Shown: piece after piece, positions 25,801 through 36,269 of the stretch
How positions within the stretch are numbered: position 1 is the stretch's first letter
Layout of the letters: each line of letters starts with the position of its first letter
Source of the DNA: Pomacea canaliculata
Taxonomy: Eukaryota; Mollusca; Gastropoda; Architaenioglossa; Ampullariidae
Length of the DNA: 64,000 nt
Direction: 5' to 3'
NCBI RefSeq assembly: GCF_003073045.1
Contig: NC_037592.1
Span: 40,233,760-40,297,759 of the forward strand
Made by a program: the position numbers and the translations under genes
Notes under the pieces: generated by a model
The model's input: only the letters and a program-made list of their open reading frames with translations
The model's database searches: none
Told to the model about the DNA's origin: nothing

Positions 25801-27026
25801 TAAAACTGTCTCCCACATCCTGAGGATTTTTTTTTAAATGTGGATCATCATGTACTATATAATGACTTGGAATATCAAACCACATCTAATGTTGAACAAA
25901 GCAAATTTTAAAAACTTATTACCTTTGCAGCACCGCAAAGAAAGAGCTTTTTGCTTTTACATCCAGTCTTGGGAAATGTTTGAAAAAACAATTGCTAGTC
26001 ATAATTTGGTAGCTTATTTGCTACCTATTCACCCTGTAGCATCTCTAGAATTAATAACAATTGTTTCTTTCTTCCCTTAAAAAACTTAAAATATTCCCAT
26101 AATTTTTTGATGATTGGGGAGTGAGCTGACGAAATGGCATCCAGGCCAACCTTTTTTTTTTGTGAGGGAACTGCCATTACCTCTTCTTTGCTTTCCCTGG
26201 AAGCTACCAATTCAACATCTAGATCAACTGGAGGAAATGAATCACACCACATGGATATTGAACAAGCTAGTGTGTGCATTAGTGTTTTTAGCTTCTTGCA
26301 TATCCCCTCCCCCCACTACTATCCTAAAAAAATAAAAACCCAAAATAGGTTTTCCATAAACAAATTTAATTGTTTTCAGTATGAAAAAAATAACAGCCAT
26401 TATTTAAAAATAATTATAATGCTTCATGTACTTGTACCTAAACTGAAAAAAAGTTTTTGTTTACATTATTTATGAACAACTTCTTTTACACAGAAGGTAA
26501 GAACTGAAAGTTCAGTCAAGTTTTCAAACAGCACAAGCATGCATGAAGGCATGCATGCTCACAAAGTGTGCTTACTCTCTCTTCCATCAATCCTTTTATC
26601 AGGCAGTTACAAACCAAATCAAAGAGGGAAATATGGGGAACCAGAAAATCATGCCAGGCATGAGAATACACAATTTCAATAATCAAGTATAAATTTTTGA
26701 TATAAAATTTAGAACATTGTGAACAAAGTATACAAAAGCTAAAGTAATGAATACAAAATGATACATAGCTGGTCAGGATCCATCATGGTCTATGCCATAC
26801 AAGAAAGTAATTTAATCAAGGCATGAATCCTGTCCAAGCCTATTCTCCTGTGCTAATAAGAAAGCCATCCTGACAAGTCCATCACAGCATATTCACTGAC
26901 AGCATTGCAGTGAGCAGCTCGAATTGATTACAATATACTTTAACCAGAAAAGAAAATATATGGACCAAACCAATGACATTCCATAAAAAGAAAAACAATA
27001 TGATGGGATTTAGACAGATGTAAAGC
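19827..27026. other. Gene-free stretch, possibly long 3'UTR of ARFIP
   Basis: I see no exon, RNA gene or identifiable mobile element in these 7.2 kb. All open frames are short and show no family resemblance. The right part must hold the ARFIP 3'UTR; the near absence of recognisable repeats compared with the rest of the window would fit a long 3'UTR on the minus strand. A minus-strand AATAAA occurs near 21004, but the true cleavage site cannot be told from sequence. Confidence 0.4.
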
Positions 27027-30000
27027 CTACTGCTCTATCCATGATGGCTTTTCTGCATTAGGTCGTTTAAGGGAAATGTTGAACTGCTTTAGTGTAGCTT
27101 CCAGAGCAGCGGCATTTCCACTGAAGTAGGCAGAGATTGCATTGTGGAATAGAAGCAGCTGCTTGTGCATCACCTTCACCTGAAAACAAACAGCAAGTCA
27201 TTAGCACAGATGAAAGGCATGGCTATATCCAATTCGCATCAAATATTTTAATATTAACCTTTCACAGTTCAGTCTCATGGTTGAAAAAAAAAAAAACCAA
27301 ATATTTACACAAACTCCTTCAAGAATTAATCAGCTCCAGTATGGAGTATTTAATGATCCCATGAAGGAACTGTCTGAAGGGTGCTTTTAGCTGTGACTGA
27401 ATTCTTCCATGATACTTCCCTCAATTTACCTGTTTTTTTTTTTTTTTTTATTTTAACATGCAAGTGCAATAGATAAACCTATATAATGCTCACGTCTTTA
27501 CTAACAAGTCTTCAGAAAAAGTGCATTATTGCTAACATGGGATATTTAGAATGGAACAGAATTTATTTTTTTTTAAAAGTTAATGGATTTAAATGCTTAG
27601 TTTAAAGCATGGTCCAAAACTCAAATATATGCAAACACACCTTGTTTTCTTCAAGAAACTTCAGCTTAATGTTGACATCTGATCTCAAACGTTCAAACTT
27701 TATTTTGTGATCCTCATATTTCCTTCGTGACTCCTCAACTTTTGCAGTGGAGGCATTTTCTCTTGGCCCAAGCTGAAGAGTTTCCAGCTCATTTCTGTAA
27801 GCATCATATTCAAGCCTGAAAAGGAAATAATAGTCAAACATGATACACACTTGAACATAGGCAAACACATACTGTTGAGCTAGAGGAAAGAACAAGAGAT
27901 ACTAAAGCTAGCAGGTAAATTCTCTAATCATGATGCTGGGCTCACACTGGCAATTAAGCTTTCTAGCTTGGGAAGGGAACTACCTGGTTAAAGCATCCCA
28001 ATGAGGCGCCTGTACCGAAATCACTCGATCAATTCTTTAACAAGGCCTTTGCACCATAGGTCTTCATTAAGCTCATACTTATATTAGTCTAACTGTGGTA
28101 TATAAAAATAATATTTTATGCTGATATAAATATATTACATAAAAGAAGTATATTGTTATATATCTTGTTATGTGGAAAAATTGGCAGTTTATAAATTTAT
28201 ATGTAGTGACTGTTTATGTGCTTGATTCCTAAAATTGGGTGAACTGAATTTTAGGATGTAGGTTTAGGTCTGTGTGTTCTTGTAACAAACATTGATAATC
28301 AACACAAATTTAATAAAGCATATTTTATAACTTATCACAGTTTAGATTGTCATATATAAGCATAAAAATCAAGGGTGTAGATATAATCACTAAGACTAAA
28401 TCCTGACTTTTAACCTACTGTAATTAAAACTGACCCATGGATTACAAAAGTTTTAAGTCATATTGATAAATAAACACTCAATTGGAATATTCTAATCTTA
28501 AATATAAAAGGGTGTGTGTGTTTGTGATGCTGTAGGTGCACACATGAATATCCTTGATGTAAGTTTGTTTGTTTTATATATATATCTGTAATTGTCACTT
28601 GCGTACTTTTTTCCCCTTTATTTGCCAATTTCTTTCAATGCTGCACCTTGAAACGAACTTTAATTCTTATTTTTATTTCCAACTTCTACTTTTGTGACTA
28701 GAACACCTTCCCACATTCAAATTGCCCACTGTGACAAATAAAGTTGGTCATTCTCATTGTTATCAACAGCATTATCTTTGTTCAGTTTATAAGGCAAAGT
28801 AAAAAAAATGCTTGTATTTTTAAAATTTATAATTAACTACTTATGCATAAAGAATGTAAATTCCCAACAACCAACAAGTAATTAACAAAGTGCTGAAGTG
28901 AATTTTTTTCAATTCACAAATATGTGGTCAATGATCAAGTGGGAAATAAAATTTGGCATTTCACTCTGCAAGAAAAATGAATATTCAAAAGTCTTACCGA
29001 GAGCTTTCATAATTGCGGATTGTCAAAAGTGTGTCTTCCATAGTTTTGTTGCAAAGAGTGTTTACCGATGATGTAAAGAAGTTCAATGCACCTGTTTGAT
29101 TAAAAAATATAATATGCAATTTTTTAAAATTTAACATCTACAATCACTTCTAAATCAAATTATGCCAAATTTTAAAATGGTATCAGCATTTAGCTGCTGC
29201 AAGTGTCTTCAAGGACCTTCAACATGGCAGGACACAGAATAAAGAATATCTTCCACACTTGTACTTTTTTAGGCCAGGTTTATCCAAAAAAGAAATGAAT
29301 CATCAAATCTTTTAAAAGTTCAACTTACTAAGAAGTACTTCTCCATTTTTGACCAGAGCCTGTTGTGTTTCAGAATTGTAACGGAATTCTTCCTGTAGTT
29401 CTGGTGATTTCTGGGCAAGCTCTGCAAATCCTTCTCCAAGGGCTCGCTGAGTTTGAACCACATGAAAATAATGCTGTGTGAGGATGCGTGACAGTCGAAG
29501 GATGCTGGCATATTTGCGTTGTGTGTCTCGCAATGCTTCAATCTTTGTCTCCATATCTAGGTCAACTGTCCTTGATCCCTTGCCAAATCGTTCCGATAAG
29601 AACTGTCGAGTGCACTTGAATGTGTTTATACTCCAGTCTTTGAGAGATTCCAGTTTGGACTGCGCTGATGCAGGAATGTTCAGCTTGGGTACAAAGTCAC
29701 CATTGCTTTGTGGTCCAGACAGTGGAATGTTACTGGTAGCTACAAAAAAAAAAAACAAACAAACAAAAATCAATATCAGTCTTTGTAAACAAAACAAGCT
29801 TATTTCTACAATTATCTGATTAGAAGTAGATTGCATGTGAAAGACAAAACTATAGACTTTCTTTAAAGGTCTAGTGAGATGCACATTTTTTTTTTCTAGT
29901 GATTGGACATAGCTTAGTGCTAGATTCCTAAAATCTGGATGAATAACCCTTCCATTCACTAGATATGTTTACAAAAATACGAAGGTCAAAATTGTGATAT

Positions 30001-31712
30001 CTCATTTGTACACATACAATATATGGTCCTACCTCTCTCTTCAGCTGAGGCGCTAAGTGTATCCATGCACAATTTTATGTCTATGTTGTCAGCTCTTTAT
30101 GTGTATAGATATATTTCTAGGCATGTTTTTTGGGGAATGGAATGGAGAGGGATATTTGGGGGAAGTATCTAGCACTGAGCTTTACCTGTTCATTAAAAGA
30201 GATTCCACCCTACTAGACCTCTATATGGCCATTATGCTAATATCAGTTATCTTGAATCATGCACACCAACTAAAGATCTGACTTCACCATTTGAGAAAAT
30301 TAGTCGAACAAAGAAAGACGGCTCACCATAAAAAGTTTTATAACAATAAAATTTTTTTTGGTTTTGTTTTACAATGTAGAGCTTGGGTAGCATTCACAGT
30401 TATAGTGATGTAGTCACCATAAATTAATTTATTACATTATGCAGACACCAAAATCTCAAGTAACCTTATTCACTTTTTTCTTATTGTAACAGAATTTTGA
30501 AAAAAACCACATCTTTGGAATAGTGATATGATAAAGAAAACTATTTAAGCTGGGAGCAAAGCAGCATGAGAATTAAACTATAGCACTGGAGGCAAGTTAC
30601 CAGAGATAGCTTATAAAGGCATGACTTATTTCATACTTGCATAGCATTAAAGTAAAATATTGCAACAGCAATTATACAGTGATTAGATAAAGAAAACAAT
30701 TCCTTTATGTTGGCTCATCACTCAAGACAAAGCTTAAAATATGTGTAATTTATAAACAAAAAGTTAAAGTAACATTTCCCTAATCTCACTTAAAGCTTAG
30801 CATCTGCAGTAGTAAATAACAAAATATGTCAGTTGGAAAGCAAGAAATCATATTCATAGCTCAAAATTTAGATTTATGATGTAAGCAATCTCTGCTAATA
30901 CATAAGCTCTGATTATAGATAACATTATTGTATATATTAATGGTATCATTATTGTATAATATATATTATAAAAGCTTTGCTGAGGCATATCTAATGTGAA
31001 TTACTATAAAGTCATCAAAGTGGGGATCAACATCCACCTTCTAGTTTATGCAATGCAGAAGAAATAAAGTACTTTTTAAAATTTTATGATAACAATGCAA
31101 AAGAAATCTATTGTGAATATGATTTAATGGGACTATACCTTTGCTGCAAACACAGTTATTAAAGTAATACACATGATATTTTATAAATTTAGCCCAATAG
31201 CAGTGATACACAAATGTTTAACACTTTACAGTTTGATAGAACATGTTAAGTCAAATTTTTTGTGTGCAAAATAATCAGGAAATTTTTAACCGTAAATAGT
31301 TCAGCAGCAGTTGCCTATGCTTATCTAGTTAGTTTAGTACAAGTACTTGAGCAGGCACTGTTATTCTTGCTAAAGCTAATCTCCAGCTGTCATTAATATA
31401 AAAATTCAGCATTGGTGGTCAAGGTTGTCAGAAAAATAAGCAGTGCTGCAAGCAAAGGCACACACCAGGAGGAATAGAATAGGAGCGAGTAAGCCTGCCT
31501 TGAGTTGCCAAGCTGGGTTCCTTGGTCCCGCTAGCTCCATAGGACAAAGCTGAACCTGAGTATGATGAACTCATGGTATTTGGTGTGCCACCCTGTACAT
31601 TTGAGATGGCATTGTTCAGGCTAGGGCCATCATCTAGCATCTCCTCTAAGTCTCTTTCAAAACTGTCATCCTCTTTTTCACTTGACCTTTGGGGTGGATG
31701 AGACTCTGCCAT
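27027..31712 (-). CDS. ARFIP: Arfaptin, BAR/AH-domain effector of Arf/Arl/Rac GTPases
   Basis: Five coding exons (31712-31466, 29739-29329, 29091-28998, 27815-27641, 27179-27027) join in phase into 359 residues, between human ARFIP2 (341) and ARFIP1 (373). Residues 1-105 are a serine-rich, acidic leader. Residues 110-350 form the crescent-shaped arfaptin-homology BAR domain, with landmarks [65 protein letters not shown] and [10 protein letters not shown], ending PSWIEQ. Arfaptins bind trans-Golgi membranes through PI4P and Arl1 and help form secretory carriers. The start ATG sits in a strong context (ACCATGG) twelve bases after an acceptor, so a 5'UTR exon lies upstream. No frame breaks are seen. 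One ancestral ARFIP is expected in invertebrates, so no 1/2 suffix is given. Confidence 0.96.
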
Positions 31713-32962
31713 GGTTGTACACACCTAGATTAAAAAAAAAAAAAATCACAGTTCTTGTGGTTTCACATATAACTTCAATGCATCAATGCTCCTTCATGTG
31801 TGTGCTTCCATCCCCCACCACCCTACCCACTTATCCCTACAACCTTGGTTTCTTCAAAGTCAATAACTTTAAACTAGTTTCAACTCAGAATAATACTTAT
31901 GGCTAATAAAATGTCCGTTGCACAGAGTAGAACAATTCTATAATGACCTTATCTGGTATCTTCGTATGGCAAGTTATAATGTTTTATTGTTCTTGTAACA
32001 TTGTAAATATGATAGAACCAGTGTAAGGGACGCAAAATAGGCTCATAGAAGCAGTCCATAATATCAGCTTTTAAATAATTTGATTATTAAGTCATGGTAG
32101 AATTGAAACGAAACATCAAAGGTTTAAAAATGATAAAAAGATGGCATGATCATTGGGAACAGTAATGTGTACTTATATTTAATACCTAATGGCCTTTCTC
32201 AGAGTTTATAATTACATTTATGTAACTGCATGAAAAAATGAACTAAAAATTTAGATATGAAAAATATGCTTTATTTGTAACCATATTCTCATTTACCTTT
32301 ATGCATTCTTTCGATCTCTATTAACAAAATGTACATGTCTGCATTGTTTACTCATGTATCTCAAGCTCATGAGTGCTCAATGCTTGTTGTTTCTCTAGCT
32401 CACCTATTTAAATGTATAATACCTTCTTTTCATTCTCACCACTTAACTGAAACCAACTAGTGTACCAAAGACAGTTTACAAAAGAATCAGCTTCCCTTCT
32501 AAATGACTAAGCTATGTTGCATGTGGCTACTTGTTATTGAGGTTGCAACTCCTACAACAAAAGTGACATAATAGGTGTTATATCCTAACCTACAATGAAA
32601 AGAAAATTATACAGTGTACAACATACAGAACTTCGAGAAACTCATCATGATGCAATGAGATTAGTGCTGAATATACCATATTTAGTCCGCAAGTTTGTCG
32701 CTCCATCAGTCAGAATAATCCTGAATGCCTATATGTGCATTTTACTGTTGAGTAAACGACAAATACAAAATCGACATGGCTACTGTCTAGTAGTATATCG
32801 ATCCGTGTGAATTTGAGAATTAACTTACATATAAAAGAAGCAGTACAACATTCCCTAGTCGGTGTGTGAAGCGGACAGCCTTTCTGTCTTAACCGTACAC
32901 GAACACCGGGGAAATAGCTGACGTGACTAATATTGTCAAAACGCTTCACATCAACACCTCAC

Positions 32963-33060
32963 CTGCGAGTCAATGTCCCCACCGACGTGTTGATGACGTC
33001 ATGTACAAGAGACAACACTTTTACTTCCGGTTCATGGCAGGGTCATTTCAACATTGTGAC
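32963..33060 (-). promoter_or_regulatory. ARFIP 5'UTR exon donor and promoter with full CRE
   Basis: On the minus strand a strong donor (TCGCAG|GTGAGG at 32963/32962) is the best candidate for the end of the noncoding first exon of ARFIP. A complete palindromic CRE, TGACGTCA, lies at 32994-33001, and an ETS-like ACTTCCGG is near 33022-33030. This is typical of a TATA-less housekeeping promoter. The transcription start is inferred only. Confidence 0.45.
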
Positions 33061-33456
33061 ATCTGTCAGGCATCTTGATCTGTACAAACGATTACATACG
33101 TTAGTCCTCGTAAAATCCAAAGTACTGTTGTTTAAAAAAAATCGCATTAGGTGTACGCAGTCAGTTTATGTAGAAACTACTGTCAATCCTATATGGTCTA
33201 CTAATTCTAATATAGTTATATTTTCAAATGTTACGTATCCTTATCTGTATGTCTGTATGTGTGTTAGATTCGTATAAAATTGTGGTTGTGTGTAAGGGGA
33301 AAGCAAGTTTTCTCTCTCTCTTGCTATACAATTCATTTCATAACTAGAATGTCTACGTTGTTTTTAGCTGGAAGTTGTAAAGGTATTTGCAATATTTATT
33401 CCATCGGTTGAACTTGAATACAGCATTGCTCTCTGTAAGGTAGCCATGCTGTCACC

Positions 33457-34240
33457 TCATGTCATTCCCTCCTCTGTGGTCCTGTGTTGGCTCTGTATCA
33501 AATTCTCCCTAATAATTCCTTTCTTGATGGCGCAGTTCACCTCCGGCCATTGGAAGCTGCTTCGGGTCCTCCCCCTCCCCCCATTTTCTGAAAGGCCTTC
33601 CTTTGGATCTAGGATGTCGTTCGTGACCCAGGGTTGTTTCTTCTTTCTTTCACGCCTTATCACTTCCTGAACTTTTGACAGTAGCATCACTTTGATGTTT
33701 TAGCGAGGATGTCTACATTACAGTCCTCCAAGCTCTGTGCGGCGAATTTACCAACTCTGGCCTTGAAGACCTTAACACCGTTTGAGTCTTGCAGCTTCTC
33801 CAAATCAAAGCGATTAATGGAGTGGTTTGAGAGGAACTTCGCTTTCAGCTTCAGCTTCACAAGGTATGGCTTAGCTGAGACATGTATGGAGACAAGCCTG
33901 CTGGATACGGGTGTACAGCTGATGACGGCTCCGACTGTCTTAATTATGAACGATGAAGTCTACCCCATACTCGTGCCTGCGTGGTATCTTCCCCACTGTA
34001 CCGCATTTTGTGACCTTCGTCCGCTGCCTCCCCAAATCATGTCCATCTGACCTGCGCCAGTCCCACAATGTACCACCATACATCCGTACAACCGTTCTTG
34101 CTTCGTGGGGAGTTGTTGCACATTGCCGGACTGATGTGACGTGCGTACGTTTTGCGTGCCAATAAGAACGGAACGAGGATCATTTGCATAGAGTTTTGGA
34201 GGTAAGAAAAGGTCGATGAACCAGAAACCTTCATACATCA
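33457..34240 (-). mobile_element. LINE fragment, endonuclease region (CFDP2-like/RTE-type)
   Basis: The minus strand encodes pieces of an apurinic-like endonuclease and the region after it: LIGTQNVRTSHQSG, TVGAVISCTPVSSRLVSMHV, FDLEKLQDSNGVKVFKARVG, then LLSKVQEVIRRERKKKQPWV. This is the non-LTR retrotransposon type usually annotated as craniofacial development protein 2-like. After SAKPY the frame jumps straight to a later segment, so the copy has a large internal deletion plus frame changes. The same broad lineage supplies the polymerase fragment at 52380-53412. Confidence 0.72.
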
Positions 34241-34472
34241 GTGACTTAATTGGTGCTAAGTGACACCTTTACCGCGTTTCCATGCTTGAAAGACTAAATC
34301 GAGTAACCACAGGGTGTTACAATGTACATTTTTACTTAAATATATGAGCTATTAAAACGAAATAATTTGAAGAAATGGTATGGATCTTTCCTAGTAAATG
34401 ATCGACACTGTTTCTGCTGCAGTGATTATGCATGGCTATCAGAGTAAAATATACCAATATTATTAATAGTGT

Positions 34473-35009
34473 AAGGTGACCGGAAGTTTCGGGAGCGAAA
34501 GCGGGACATGTGCCAATCATAGTGTTGTCAGTTTTAAAGCTAAGAGTCAACATTAAAAAATACATCCTTATGATAAGGAAATAAAAAGGTAAAAATAATA
34601 CCTGTCAACTCCTCTGTGAAAGTAGCATATAATAGTAGAGTGTGTAATACCACCACAAAATATAACTCCATATTCTCCTCGCTTACACTCGGAGATAAAA
34701 AGCGGGGGAGGTGGGAGGGGTAAAAGCCAAAAGGCAGTAAACGAGGAGACAAATAATTTGAAATTTTTAATCAAACGGCAATAGGCAAATGCCAAAACCA
34801 AAGGTACGGATGTGAACGTATGGTGTAATCAGATTTGTAAATACAAGCGGGACATTCATTGACATTTTAGATGAAAGCAGGACATTGGGCGTCCCGAAGG
34901 GACATTTTATAAGCAGACGTGACACGTGGTCAAAGGCGGGACTGCCCCGCCCACGAACTTGTTTTACACGTCCATGGTCCCGCCTAAATTGGGACGTCCG
35001 GACACCTTA
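34473..35009. mobile_element. Nonautonomous hAT-like element carrying a host exon fragment
   Basis: The ends are imperfect inverted repeats: AAGGTGACCGGAAGTTTCGG on the left and, inverted, TAAGGTGTCCGGACGTCCCA on the right, both followed by GCGGGAC. Exact 8-bp copies of AATAGTGT flank it (34465-34472 and 35010-35017). The 537-base interior has no transposase, but 34532-34696 matches an exon-intron boundary of the PARP gene 2.5 kb away. This looks like the Pack-MITE type of gene-fragment capture. Confidence 0.75.
34532..34696 (-). pseudogene. Captured fragment of PARP exon 2 with its splice donor and intron start
   Basis: The reverse complement of this block aligns with 37079-37236 over about 160 bases with only scattered mismatches and small gaps, roughly 85-88 percent identity by eye. 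It covers the last 30 or so codons of PARP exon 2 (SVSEEN..., FTEELTG), the donor CAG|GTATTA and about 65 bases of the following intron. The match begins and ends inside the hAT element. The encoded frame has small indels relative to the gene, so it is not a usable exon copy. Confidence 0.75.
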
Positions 35010-35017
35010 AATAGTGT

Positions 35018-35061
35018 GAACTTATAATGCGCAGCATCTCGACCAAGATAGATCGCACTCT
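35018..35061 (+). repeat. Dispersed repeat, copy 2
   Basis: This is 39/44 identical to 17744-17787 and lies immediately beyond the right target duplication of the hAT element, so the hAT may have landed at its edge. Confidence 0.5.
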
Positions 35062-35689
35062 AACAGGAACAGTCCATTGGAGTATACGGTGAAAGCTCTT
35101 GCCTTTTCTCTCACACACATGTTCGTAAGCTGCTTGTTGGGGGTAACTTGTTTTCCAACGACGGTCTAGTATTTCGGGGGTGGTATCTAGCCATCATCAT
35201 CCAATCATCAGTAAAAACATTTTTAAAATACCTCCAATTTTGGACATCAGTCATTAGTAAAGAAAAAATAAAAAATACTACCAATGGTGGACTACAATTT
35301 TATAAAACTATAGCTATAGCCTGTCTCCTCCCATTGATTCTCTCTGGTGAATATATAATATTATTTCGGTGAAATAGGTTTTTGACAGTTTTCAATCAAA
35401 AGTTTACTCACGGTTTGATTTATATATTTAATGTTCCTTTATTAAAAGCATGAAGATTATTTTAGTGTTGGTACAACCCCTATATATATATAGTAGCACG
35501 GAAATCCGAAAAGTCAAGTGTCTCTCAACGTTTAGCGAGATATGTAGCCTTCGAAATTCGTATTCTAGCTTTGACCTCATTCGAGGTACCACGCGTTTTT
35601 CTCGAGGGTACATGTAACGTCATGCTGATGAGGTGCTCGAATAGGGGTAACGGATATCCTATATTCTGGTTGGTTTATTTAGTAGGAAA

Positions 35690-35863
35690 GTTCCTCCACC
35701 TTGCGGCGATTTCACACTATATGAGGGGTAGAGGGTGGTGGAGGAAACCGAAGAAAACCCCCAATACCCAGTCCTGCGAATAGGTGTCATATATACAGAG
35801 CGTCCCGAGACGAGATCTGAACCCTGATCCGTTCACTAACCACTACACCACCGGGCGCCCCAC
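35690..35863 (-). repeat. tRNA-derived SINE at the PARP upstream region
   Basis: Read on the minus strand it starts GGGCGCCCGGTGGTGTAGTG, with A-box-like TGGTGTAGTGGTTAG and B-box-like GGGTTCAGATC, followed by GGGTTTTCTTCGGTTTCC and a CCACC tract. This is a standard molluscan tRNA-SINE head and body. It ends about 30 bases from the CRE at 35893. Confidence 0.65.
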
Positions 35864-35892
35864 TTGGTGAAGTCGCGCTATATATAGCTCCG

Positions 35893-35930
35893 TGACGTCA
35901 AGACTGTCGGAAACGAAAGTGAGAGGAAAA
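35893..35930 (+). promoter_or_regulatory. PARP promoter candidate: full CRE plus ISRE-like run
   Basis: TGACGTCA at 35893-35900 is a complete CRE/ATF palindrome. Nine bases on, GGAAACGAAAGTGAGAGG contains repeated GAAA cores resembling an IRF/ISRE site, although the two strongest GAAA cores are one rather than two bases apart. It lies about 340 bases before the PARP start codon. Function is inferred. Confidence 0.35.
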
Positions 35931-36269
35931 TCACGAAGAAAACATCAAGCATCCACACCATTTTATTATCCACACAGAGAATATCCGGGTATTTTAATTG
36001 TGCAATTTTATCACTAACGTGTAGAGATAGAAGTCTGTGATTCAAGTCTGTGTTTCTACACTATTATACGTTACACTGTAGAGTGAAAGGTGTAGTCGAC
36101 TTGCGAGTTGTCTTTCTTAGTACGAGTTGCTACTTTCGGTTCTGGTTTCGTTCATGGGAAATCCCGATCTACTAACTTGTGTATGCAGTCTATCGTCATC
36201 TCTAAGAAAGAACACTACACTAGCAAGAGCTGTGCTAAATGAAATATCAGACAGAGCAATATTGCGGTT

